Of a DNA stretch of 7,851 nt, positions 1 to 5,976 are shown one piece after another. The first letter of the stretch is position 1. Every line of letters starts with the position of its first letter. The stretch lies in contig JAPLJY010000134.1 in the NCBI GenBank assembly GCA_026388345.1, positions 1 through 7,851 of the forward strand. The letters run 5' to 3'. The notes beneath the pieces were generated by a model. It had not been told where the DNA came from. It searched no databases and worked only from the letters and a program-made list of their open reading frames with translations. The stretch is from Deltaproteobacteria bacterium. Lineage in GTDB: Bacteria > Desulfobacterota > Syntrophia > Syntrophales > UBA5619. The translations under genes were made by a program, and so were the position numbers.

Positions 1-225
1 AAAACCGTAGGGCCAGTTCTCCCGGAGATCTTCTTTTGTGGTCAGCGGCAGTTTCTCAACATCGGCCACCGTCCGGATCCCGCCGACATCCAGGCCCATC
101 TCCGCGAAACGCTTCCCGTAATGGACGGATTTCTTCGCCCGTTCCAGGGTTTCTCCGAGCCTCACCCTCTGCAGTTTCGAAAGATCGTCCCGGTCCATCG
201 TCTCGATCTCTTTTTCCCAGTACAT
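1..225 (-). CDS. paaK: Phenylacetate-CoA ligase family protein, N-terminal 75 residues (cut by window edge)
   Basis: The family activates an aryl-acetic or related aromatic acid to its CoA thioester with ATP (AMP-forming) in the cytoplasm. The start is the ATG at 225-223, preceded by CAGCGGAGGCGGAGC, which contains a good GGAGG ribosome site. The reading frame stays open to base 1. The visible protein has the family's typical opening: MYWEKEIETMDRDDL at residues 1-15, a basic helix LQRVRLGETLERAKKS (18-33) and the conserved block VEKLPLTTKEDLRENWPYGF (56-75). The ATP-binding motifs would lie outside the window, so substrate choice cannot be judged. It follows the dehydrogenase on the same strand after a gap of about 165 bp that holds its own candidate promoter, so it may be transcribed separately. 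The family assignment rests on recalled N-terminal similarity. Confidence 0.82.
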   Translation of the reverse strand, partial: MYWEKEIETMDRDDLSKLQRVRLGETLERAKKSVHYGKRFAEMGLDVGGIRTVADVEKLPLTTKEDLRENWPYGF

Positions 226-278
226 GCTCCGCCTCCGCTGTTTATTGGATGATTGATTATCTACAACGACAGCCCTGT

Positions 279-307
279 ATTATCAAGGTAAACTTGACGG
301 ACGTAAA
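279..307 (-). promoter_or_regulatory. Candidate sigma70 promoter for paaK with an internal palindrome
   Basis: On the minus strand a -35-like TTTACG (307-302, 4 of 6 consensus bases) and a -10-like GATAAT (284-279, 5 of 6) are separated by exactly 17 bp. The spacer and the edge of the -10 contain the inverted repeat TCAAG-gtaaa-CTTGA (283-297), a plausible repressor operator. Transcription from here would leave a leader of roughly 45 bases before the paaK ATG. This is pattern matching only. Confidence 0.33.
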
Positions 308-343
308 GCGGCAAATGTTATTCAAAGTCTGGAGATGTGATGA

Positions 344-361
344 CGCCGGGCATTGCCGGCG
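344..361. repeat. Small GC-rich inverted repeat between paaK and the dehydrogenase
   Basis: CGCCGG and CCGGCG flank a 6-base loop (gcattg). The repeat lies just downstream of the dehydrogenase stop. It could act as a weak transcript-end hairpin for the minus-strand operon, but no T-run follows it on either strand, so a normal intrinsic terminator is not supported. The rest of the 226-391 gap holds only the paaK promoter and ribosome site. Confidence 0.3.
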
Positions 362-391
362 CGGGTGAGCAGCACGAAAAAATGTTGAAGT

Positions 392-1399
392 TCAAGGTCT
401 GATTGGAATCGAGCCCGGACCCGGATCGATTCGGTCCCATGGTTTACGGGTGCCCTGCACCACCGGATAGTCGGGCCGCCCGGTTTTCATCCAGTTGACG
501 ATGTTCATGGCGGCTTTGCGGCGCAGTTCGATTTCGGCCTCAATCGAATAAAAAACCGCATGGGGACTCAGGGTCACGCGTGGGTCCTTCAGCAGGGGCG
601 AGGCTGCATCAATAGGCTCTATCGGCAATACATCCAGGCCGACGGCGGCCAGTTTGTGCTGTTCCAGTGCGCGGACCAGCGCATTCACATCGATCACCGC
701 GCCGCGTGCCGTATTGACCATATAAGACCCGGTCTTCATCTTGCCCAGCAAGGTATCGCCGACCAGGCCACGGGTTTCGTCATTGAGCAGACAGTGGATT
801 GAGATCGCGTCGGCCTGCTCAAACAGGCCATCAAGGGAAACCGGTTGCACATAGGCCGGGAAGTCTCCATCGATCAGGTTGGGGTCATGGGCGATTACAC
901 GCCCGAAAAGGTTTCGCGCGATGTGGGCAAAACGCTTGCCGATGCGACCCAGCCCCAGGATGCCCAACGTGAGATTGGAGGCCCGCGGAATCTTTGCAGC
1001 AGAGGTATAGTGCCAGCGACCTTCATGAATATCGCGGTCGTAGCGTACCACGTTGCGAATGCATGCGAGCATCATCGCCAAGGCATGTGTGGCCACTTCG
1101 CCCACGCCGTAATCGGGTGAATTGGCAACCCATACGCCGTGTCGGGCGGCAGCCTTGGCGTCAATCGTGTCGTAGCCGGCCCCAATGCGCGAGCAAATGC
1201 CCAACCGGGGCAGCGCTGCAAACACCTGATCCGTCACCGGGGCGTACTGCACCAGCAGCGCCCTGCAATCACGCGCAGCGTCGATAACCTCCTGCTCCGT
1301 GCGGCATTGCGCCTCCAGCATTTCAATGCCGGCTTGGCGGAAAATATCCCGCTCCAGCGATACATCGAGCAAGTCATAGTCGGTAAACAAAACCTTCAT
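392..1399 (-). CDS. NAD-dependent D-2-hydroxyacid dehydrogenase (335 aa)
   Basis: A soluble oxidoreductase interconverting a D-2-hydroxy acid and its 2-oxo acid with NAD(H), in the family of D-3-phosphoglycerate dehydrogenase and glyoxylate/hydroxypyruvate reductases. The substrate-domain motif SRIGAGYDTID is at 70-80. The Rossmann motif GLGRIG is at 149-154, with an acidic residue (D172 in AHDPN) that favours NAD over NADP. The catalytic trio appears as R232 (NTARGAVID), E261 (GLDVLPIEP) and H280 (SPHAVFYS). The start chosen is the ATG at 1399-1397 (MKVLFTDYD), where family similarity begins; the frame is open further upstream to 1624, but that stretch is the antisense-frame overlap with the aldolase gene. 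No clear ribosome site precedes this ATG, and the first 26 bases overlap the aldolase end, so translation may be coupled. The last 15 or so residues (from WDRIDPGPG) are proline/glycine-rich and may not be native. The substrate cannot be told from sequence. Confidence 0.88.
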   Translation of the reverse strand: MKVLFTDYDLLDVSLERDIFRQAGIEMLEAQCRTEQEVIDAARDCRALLVQYAPVTDQVFAALPRLGICSRIGAGYDTIDAKAAARHGVWVANSPDYGVGEVATHALAMMLACIRNVVRYDRDIHEGRWHYTSAAKIPRASNLTLGILGLGRIGKRFAHIARNLFGRVIAHDPNLIDGDFPAYVQPVSLDGLFEQADAISIHCLLNDETRGLVGDTLLGKMKTGSYMVNTARGAVIDVNALVRALEQHKLAAVGLDVLPIEPIDAASPLLKDPRVTLSPHAVFYSIEAEIELRRKAAMNIVNWMKTGRPDYPVVQGTRKPWDRIDPGPGSIPIRP

Positions 1400-2291
1400 G
1401 GGCGATACTTTCGCGTCGTGGTCGGTTGGGTGAAAGTGGTGTATCCATTTTGAACTGCTCGGCATCCGACAGCGGCTGCTTGGGCGGCCCCATCTCAAAC
1501 CCCCTTGTTTCCAAGGCCACCTTGAAACCCAACGGAAACGGAAGAGCAAACATGGCGCGCACCGCCAGCAGTATGGAAAATTGCAGATCCCTCGCCTGGT
1601 CATAATTACCTTCCTTCCAGGCATTGTAAATCCCCACCATGATCTCCGGCAAAATGCCGGCCGTGGCCGCCATACACCCTTTGCCGCCGACCATCAGACA
1701 TGCGAAAAGGGTCTCCTCCCTTCCCGTCAAAAAATTCATCTCTTCCTTGACAATTCTGATCTTATCCATAAAGTGCATAAAATCCACCATGCTTCCGCTG
1801 CTGTCCTTCAAGCCCACAACCGTCTTGCGCCGCGAAAGACGCTTCACAACGTCGTAGCTTAACGGCTGTGTAAAGAGAGGAATGTTATAGAGGATCACCG
1901 GGATGTCCACGGCATCGATAATCGTCTCATAATACTTTTCGACCATCTCCTGTGAAAGCGGAAAAAAATACGGCGGGGCGATCACTACCCCATCGCAACC
2001 CAGCTTTTTTGCTTTTTCGGCCAAATAGATGGACTCGGCCGGATGGCTGCTTCCCACGCCAGGCGTAACCCGGACCCGACCCTGATTTTGATCGACAACG
2101 ATCTCCATCATTCGAACCTTTTCTTCCCGTGTCAAATGAATGAATTCCCCGACCGAACTGATGGGAAACAATCCGTGAACACCCGCTTCGATCAGGAAAT
2201 CAACCATTCGCCTCAATTCCGTTTCATTCACTGTCCCGTCAGCGGAAAAGGGGGTTAGCATCGCCACATAGACGCCCTCAGGCTTGAACAT
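1374..2291 (-). CDS. DapA/NanA-family pyruvate-dependent class I aldolase, with atypical C-terminal tail
   Basis: A TIM-barrel lyase/synthase of the dihydrodipicolinate synthase and N-acetylneuraminate lyase superfamily, acting through a pyruvate Schiff base. Numbered from the ATG at 2291-2289 (305 aa): an N-terminal block near 6-14 (EGVYVAMLTPF), the Ser-Ser pair of PISSVGE (43-49), the tyrosine of YNIP (Y135) and the Schiff-base lysine in VVGLKDSSGS (K162). The residue after YNIP that is Arg138 in E. coli DapA is replaced here (YNIPLFTQ), arguing against true lysine biosynthesis and for a catabolic 2-oxo-acid aldolase. An ATG also exists at 2294; the one at 2291 has better spacing from the GGAGG at the end of AOR. 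Both overlap the AOR stop TGA, implying coupling. The family core ends around DAEQFKMDT; the last 20 or so residues (PLSPNRPRRES onward) do not look like the usual C-terminal helix and may mark a recombination point. The physiological substrate is unknown. Confidence 0.87.
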   Translation of the reverse strand: MFKPEGVYVAMLTPFSADGTVNETELRRMVDFLIEAGVHGLFPISSVGEFIHLTREEKVRMMEIVVDQNQGRVRVTPGVGSSHPAESIYLAEKAKKLGCDGVVIAPPYFFPLSQEMVEKYYETIIDAVDIPVILYNIPLFTQPLSYDVVKRLSRRKTVVGLKDSSGSMVDFMHFMDKIRIVKEEMNFLTGREETLFACLMVGGKGCMAATAGILPEIMVGIYNAWKEGNYDQARDLQFSILLAVRAMFALPFPLGFKVALETRGFEMGPPKQPLSDAEQFKMDTPLSPNRPRRESIAHEGFVYRL

Positions 2292-3211
2292 CATTGACCT
2301 CCATTATAAATGCCGAGTTCTTTCAATTTTTTTTCCGTCGGTTTTCCGTCCGAATCCCATCCCCGCACAAAGTAATACTCTTTCATCAACTGACCCAGAT
2401 CCGCAACCCGATCCCGGGATAGTCCTTCCTTCAAGGGTTCTCTGAAAAATCTCATCGGCAATGTATCCTGCTCCTTGGTTAAACCTTCCCGCAAATTAAA
2501 GCGTCGCACAAGATTGTTGACTCTCTCGCCGATTTTAAGAACGGCCTTGGAATCGGCAAAAGCCTCAATTCCGGTCGCTGCATGCAGCAACGGCACAAGC
2601 TGTTTTAAACTCACAGCAAATGTCGCAAATAGGCATATACCGACGGAATTGATCATGCAAAAGAGATCCTGCTGATTTTTGACAAATTCGGCTTTATACT
2701 CCTCGGAAAAGGGATCCATCCTTTGCTCTGCAGCCAAAAGCTCTTCTCCGACGGGCCAGGACCGAAGATGACACCCTCCCCGATCGCTCGTTGCATACGC
2801 CAGGGCCATCCCGGTAGATCCGCGGGGATCATACGCCGGCAGCTCAAGCCCTTTTACGTGCATGGCAAATTCCGCCGCGCCCTGCACCTTCTCGGCAATC
2901 CGCTTCACCCCTTCCCCCCAAAGAGCCCCGGGGCCTTCCCGCTTGCCGATGAGGTGAATTGCCCGGATGATTCCCTCCGGATCTCCAAAGCGAAGCGGAA
3001 ATCCGATGTCGGCTTCCGTTAAAATCCCCTTTTCAACACATTCCATCAAAAAACCAATGACGTTTCCGGTGGAAATACCGTCCAGACCGTAAACATCACA
3101 CAGATACTCCGCCTGGACGATGGCGCCGAGATCGGCATTCTCACACTGAGCGCCGAAGGCCCAGACATTTTCATAATCGAGCCCTTCCGTAAAACTCCCC
3201 TGATACTTTCC
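2291..3211 (-). pseudogene. aor: Aldehyde ferredoxin oxidoreductase, C-terminal half after an in-frame amber stop
   Basis: This is the same reading frame as the N-terminal half and completes a normal-length AOR (610 codons plus stop in total, counting the amber). Numbered over the whole protein it holds EGLDYENVWAFGAQC (313-327), GLDGISTGN (346-354), the tungstopterin/active-site block YDPRGSTGMALAYATSDRGG followed by CH (431-453), with H452 in the place of the active-site His of Pyrococcus furiosus AOR, and the fourth cluster cysteine C497 in SVGICLFA. All expected motifs are intact, so the stop looks recent or wrong. The first downstream start candidates (TTG 3049, ATG 3046) have no ribosome site and would omit 55 conserved residues, so independent expression is unlikely. 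The stop TGA overlaps the aldolase start. Confidence 0.85.
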
Positions 3212-4123
3212 CTACCGGACCTCGGCAATTTTGCTGCAGTAAATCGGACATCCGAAACACGCCCTGTCTCGGACATAGAGAGCCCTGAGCGTTTCTTTAT
3301 TAACCTGCCGGACTCCGTCAAATTTGCCTTTCTGAAAATTCCTCACCGGATGAATGCCGGCATTCTCCATACATGAAAGAATAACATTGGTCCCGTATTT
3401 CTGCCGGCCTCCACCGGTGTCCGGATGGTTTGCAAGCTCATTGAAAGCCTCTCGACACATGATCATAAATTTTTCGGAATCATGAATCGATATCCCTCCC
3501 GTGCCCCTGACCGCCACGGCCTTCAGATTCTTCGATCCCATCACAGCGCCGGCGCCCCCCCTGCCCAGCGCCCTGTATTCGGAGATGATCCCGGCAATGA
3601 GAGCCCCTTTCTCTCCGGCGGGGCCGATGCAGGCAACCCGAAAGTCTTTCCCCAAATTGCCTTTGATCCAGCGATGCGTGGCGATGGCGTCCAACCCCCA
3701 GAGCTCGGGAACCGGTTTCAGACTGACCTTGTCGTCATCGATCATGAGCATGACCGGCCCTGCGGCGCGACCCCGGACAATGATCATGTCATAGCCGGCA
3801 TACTTAAGCTCCGGCCCGAAAAAACCGCCACAGTTGGCATCAAGCCACAAACCGGTTGCAGGGCTCTTGGTGCAAACCTCAAAACGTCCGCTTGCGGGCG
3901 TAAAGGTCCCGGTCAGCGGACCGGCGGCAAAAACCAGGATGTTTTCCGGGGATAAAGGAAGACATCGGGCGGGCAGTTGATCGAAGAGTATTTTGGCCCC
4001 GAAACCTTTCCCGCCCATGTATTTTCCCGCAAATTCCGGATCAATAGGATATTCATGGATGATCTCTTTCCCAAGGTCTACATCGAGCACCTTCCCTGCA
4101 TAACCTCCCAGCTTTTTGCTCAT
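3212..4123 (-). CDS. aor: Aldehyde ferredoxin oxidoreductase (tungsten type), N-terminal half, ending at amber codon 304
   Basis: AOR-family enzymes oxidise aldehydes to acids with a tungsten bis-pterin cofactor and pass electrons to ferredoxin. The start is the ATG at 4123-4121 (MSKKLGGYAGKVLDVDL), which overlaps the ferredoxin stop by one base and is preceded by GAGAGGATGAAGTG. A longer frame to 4168 reads through the ferredoxin end and lacks family similarity. Domain 1 motifs: YMGGKGFGAKILFDQLP (35-51), FAAGPLTGTFTPASGRFEV (65-83), NCGGFFGPELKYAGYD (97-112) and GRGGAGAVMGSKNLKAV (around 210-228). The [4Fe-4S] motif C289-x2-C292-x3-C296 lies in RACFGCPIYCSK; the fourth ligand lies beyond the stop. 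A TAG at 3214-3212 follows AEVR, at a spot where homologues carry a variable residue. As printed, this half would lack the fourth cluster ligand and the pterin-binding half. Nonsense mutation, sequencing error or amber readthrough are all possible. Confidence 0.88.
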   Translation of the reverse strand: MSKKLGGYAGKVLDVDLGKEIIHEYPIDPEFAGKYMGGKGFGAKILFDQLPARCLPLSPENILVFAAGPLTGTFTPASGRFEVCTKSPATGLWLDANCGGFFGPELKYAGYDMIIVRGRAAGPVMLMIDDDKVSLKPVPELWGLDAIATHRWIKGNLGKDFRVACIGPAGEKGALIAGIISEYRALGRGGAGAVMGSKNLKAVAVRGTGGISIHDSEKFMIMCREAFNELANHPDTGGGRQKYGTNVILSCMENAGIHPVRNFQKGKFDGVRQVNKETLRALYVRDRACFGCPIYCSKIAEVR

Positions 4124-4509
4124 CACTTCATCCTCTCTATCGCCTGGGTGGGGCACCATTGAACACATTGAAATTCACCTTCGCAGGTATCGCATATCAG
4201 CGGAAGGCGGGTATGGGAATCCAGATGGATTCCGTTTACCGGACAGGCTTCCGCACATCGTCCGCAGCCATCACACCGGTCTTTGTCCAGCCGGATCCAA
4301 TGGTCCCACGCAAGCGCATCGGTCGGACAGGCCGAAACACATTCATGATCTTTACAGGCCAGGCAAACGCTGATCACCGGCGCCTCCGGCCAGTCGACCT
4401 CGACGCGGATGCGAGATCGCTTCGTGGTATTTTCTCCAAAATGCCGCCAGCAGCAAATCTCCATGCAGATCTGGCATTCCGTACATCGGGAACGTCTGAT
4501 TTTGATCAT
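4123..4509 (-). CDS. Four-cluster ferredoxin-type electron-transfer subunit (AOR partner, 128 aa)
   Basis: A small soluble iron-sulfur protein with four cysteine quartets: C9-x2-C12-x2-C15-x3-C19, C49-x2-C52-x4-C57-x3-C61P, C79-x2-C82-x2-C85-x3-C89P and C106-x2-C109-x5-C115-x3-C119P, enough for four [4Fe-4S] clusters. The layout resembles the HycB/DmsB-like ferredoxin subunits found next to AOR-type enzymes (known examples: AorA of Aromatoleum and BamC of the benzoyl-CoA reductase complex). There are no membrane segments and no signal peptide, so it should be cytoplasmic. It probably takes electrons from AOR and hands them to ferredoxin, NAD(H) or a larger complex. The start is the ATG at 4509-4507; a GTG immediately upstream (4512) would add one residue. 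The ribosome site is weak (GGTGA). It is the first gene of the minus-strand operon, and its TGA overlaps the AOR ATG. Confidence 0.88.
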   Translation of the reverse strand: MIKIRRSRCTECQICMEICCWRHFGENTTKRSRIRVEVDWPEAPVISVCLACKDHECVSACPTDALAWDHWIRLDKDRCDGCGRCAEACPVNGIHLDSHTRLPLICDTCEGEFQCVQWCPTQAIERMK

Positions 4510-4567
4510 CACTTCACCACTTTTTTAGTTTAGTGAACGGCTTCCTCAACATGTTGCAGGTTTACTT

Positions 4568-4586
4568 GTGGTCAGACCTCTACCAC
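4568..4586. promoter_or_regulatory. Candidate GntR/FadR-type operator
   Basis: GTGGT (4568-4572) and ACCAC (4582-4586) form an outer inverted repeat, and GGTCAGACC (4570-4578) is a perfect 9-bp palindrome inside it. The ten bases TGGTCAGACC match the core of the E. coli FadR operator (TGGTCNGACCA). The site lies where the -10 of the leftward ferredoxin-AOR promoter would be. Which regulator binds is unknown; none is encoded in the window. Confidence 0.4.
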
Positions 4587-4606
4587 GGAGTAAGATCGGT
4601 TGTCAA
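4577..4606 (-). promoter_or_regulatory. Possible leftward promoter of the ferredoxin-AOR-aldolase operon
   Basis: The minus strand carries a perfect -35 hexamer TTGACA (4606-4601). With an 18-bp spacer the -10 would be TAGAGG (4582-4577), only 3 of 6 consensus bases, so this may be a weak or activator-dependent promoter. The -35 sits inside the GGTTGTCAACC palindrome and the -10 inside the FadR-like site. The expected leader is about 65 bases. Confidence 0.3.
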
Positions 4607-4608
4607 CC
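4598..4608. promoter_or_regulatory. Perfect 11-bp palindrome GGTTGTCAACC overlapping the leftward -35
   Basis: The arms GGTTG and CAACC flank a single central T. Its centre is 29 bp from the centre of the FadR-like palindrome on the left. Its overlap with a TTGACA hexamer suggests an operator that blocks leftward transcription. No protein assignment is possible from the window. Confidence 0.35.
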
Positions 4609-4776
4609 ATAGCCAAACTCTTTGTTGTCAGTCGTTTATCATAGAACCATCTTTCAAAAACGGCGGGAAACAGAATACCGAGTCTGGCCTGTTTTCTTTG
4701 CCGGCTATAGAAAATCTCGATGCAACCTGCATTGTTTCTCGAGCCGTTTCATTGATGCAAATATCCCTTAAATTAT

Positions 4777-4805
4777 TTGACAAATGCCATTTGTTCTGTT
4801 ATTAG
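4777..4805 (+). promoter_or_regulatory. Sigma70-type promoter of the tctC operon
   Basis: A perfect -35 TTGACA (4777-4782) and a -10 TATTAG (4800-4805, 4 of 6) are separated by the ideal 17 bp. Transcription would begin near 4812, giving an untranslated leader of about 80 bases ahead of the tctC ATG at 4893. The stretch upstream (4610-4776) is comparatively AT-rich, holds the short inverted repeat ATGCA-acc-TGCAT (4720-4732), and shows no convincing gene. Confidence 0.55.
4780..4794. promoter_or_regulatory. Operator-like perfect palindrome inside the tctC promoter
   Basis: ACAAATG-C-CATTTGT is a perfect 7+1+7 palindrome. It covers the last three bases of the -35 and most of the spacer, stopping six bases short of the -10. 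A bound protein would exclude RNA polymerase, so it is most simply read as a repressor operator for the transporter genes. Confidence 0.5.
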
Positions 4806-4892
4806 GAAACACATTTCATGATACGTAACGTACATTTGCAAGGCTGGTTCTTATCCATTTCCCGTTGCACACCTAAACAAAAGGAGGAGTCC

Positions 4893-5882
4893 ATGAACAG
4901 CAAAAAGGATATGCGATTGGTTCTGGTTTTGGGTCTGGTCACCCTTTTGACCATTGGCGGATTCATCTCTACCGGCTATACTCAGGCAAAATTCCCCAGC
5001 CGGCCCATGACTATCATCTGCCCCTGGGGAGCTGGTGGAGGAACGGATGCCGTCGCTCGAATCGTCGGCGTCCTCATGGAAAAAGAGCTGGGCCAGCCGG
5101 TCAACGTCGTGAATCGGACCGGCGGCGGCGGGGCGGTGGGGCATACCGCCGGAGCCAACGCTGCGCCGGATGGATACACCATGTGCCTCACCACCGTAGA
5201 GATCACCATGATGCACTGGATGGGCATGGCGCAGGTGAATTACAAGGATCTCAAGGGTGTGGCCCTGCTGAACTTTGATCCGGCGGGCATCAATGTGAGA
5301 TTCGATTCCGATTGGAAAACGGTATATGATCTCCAGAGTTATGCGAAGGCCAATCCCGGCAAGCTCAAGGCTTCCGGGACCGGCAAGGGCGGGATCTGGG
5401 ATCTGGCCCGCGCGGGCTGGTTAAAAACGGCCGGAATTTCCGTTGATGCTATTCCCTGGGTGCCCAGCAACGGGGCGGCCCCGGCATTGCAAGAAATGCA
5501 GGCCGGAGGGGTCCATGTTGTTTCCTGCAGCCTGCCCGAAGCCCGGGCCCTGATCGATGCGAAGAGGGTCCGAGCTTTGGCCATCATGGCCGAAAATCGG
5601 GCGGAGGTCTTCCCCGATGTCCCGACCCTGAAGGAATTGGGGCTCAACTGGACCATGGGAGCCTGGCGGGGACTCACCGTACCCAAGGGAACGCCGGCAG
5701 GCGTTGTGGCCGTGCTGGAAAAGGCCGTGGAAAAAGTCCTGGCCAGCCAGCAATTCAAAGAGTTTATGCAGAAAAACGGGTTCGGAATCTGGTTCAAGCC
5801 CGCTGCCGAATTTGACAAGTTCCTGGCCCAGGAAGATGAAGTCAAGGGCAAACTCATGAAGGAAGCAGGAATCACCCAATAG
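4893..5882 (+). CDS. tctC: TTT-system periplasmic solute-binding protein (Bug/TctC family, 329 aa)
   Basis: The extracytoplasmic receptor of a tripartite tricarboxylate transporter, which captures a carboxylate and delivers it to TctA/TctB. The start is the ATG at 4893, with a strong AAGGAGGA ribosome site (4881-4888); an upstream in-frame ATG at 4818 would precede that site and spoil the signal peptide. A Sec signal peptide is visible: basic MNSKKDMR, a hydrophobic core at about 9-25 and likely cleavage after A32 (YTQA|KFPSRP). Bug-family motifs follow: ICPWGAGGGTDAVARIVG (42-59), the NRTGGGGAVG loop (74-83), the NPGKLKASGTGKGG ligand-loop region (154-167) and FPDVPTLKELG (240-250). Length is normal for the family. 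The gene ends in TAG and is followed 39 bases later by a terminator. The ligand cannot be predicted; the Bug family binds many dicarboxylates, tricarboxylates and aromatic acids. Confidence 0.94.
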   Translation: MNSKKDMRLVLVLGLVTLLTIGGFISTGYTQAKFPSRPMTIICPWGAGGGTDAVARIVGVLMEKELGQPVNVVNRTGGGGAVGHTAGANAAPDGYTMCLTTVEITMMHWMGMAQVNYKDLKGVALLNFDPAGINVRFDSDWKTVYDLQSYAKANPGKLKASGTGKGGIWDLARAGWLKTAGISVDAIPWVPSNGAAPALQEMQAGGVHVVSCSLPEARALIDAKRVRALAIMAENRAEVFPDVPTLKELGLNWTMGAWRGLTVPKGTPAGVVAVLEKAVEKVLASQQFKEFMQKNGFGIWFKPAAEFDKFLAQEDEVKGKLMKEAGITQ

Positions 5883-5921
5883 CAGGATCTTATCCCCGGC
5901 AGGTTCGTCATCCAAGAATGA

Positions 5922-5954
5922 AAAAGCCCCCCCTCGATATGAGGGGGGGCTTTT
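5922..5954 (+). terminator. Strong intrinsic terminator between tctC and tctB
   Basis: A 14-bp perfect stem, AAAAGCCCCCCCTC paired with GAGGGGGGGCTTTT, closes a 5-base loop (gatat) and ends in a T-run. Because both the A-run and T-run are part of the structure it could work in either direction. It lies inside the transporter gene set, so most transcripts would stop after tctC and only a fraction would continue into tctB and tctA. This fits the need for more binding protein than membrane subunits. Confidence 0.85.
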
Positions 5955-5976
5955 GTACGAAGATCGGAGATTGCCT

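Noticed and set aside
36..368. 110-codon plus-strand open frame at the left edge
   Set aside because: It is antisense to the paaK start and its promoter; low-complexity Ser/Pro/Arg composition; no ribosome site or family resemblance.
1400..1624. Longer upstream start for the hydroxyacid dehydrogenase
   Set aside because: The added residues are a shifted-frame reading of the aldolase gene and do not resemble the dehydrogenase family, which begins at MKVLF.
3212..3214. Selenocysteine at the AOR interruption
   Set aside because: The codon is TAG, not TGA, and the position is a variable non-cysteine site in the family.
4124..4168. Upstream start for AOR (15 extra residues)
   Set aside because: It reads the end of the ferredoxin gene in another frame; the ATG at 4123 matches the family start and is coupled to the ferredoxin stop.
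4533..4805. 90-codon open frame in the divergent control region
   Set aside because: No ribosome site or domain pattern; it overlaps promoters and palindromes and is comparatively AT-rich, so it is most simply chance.
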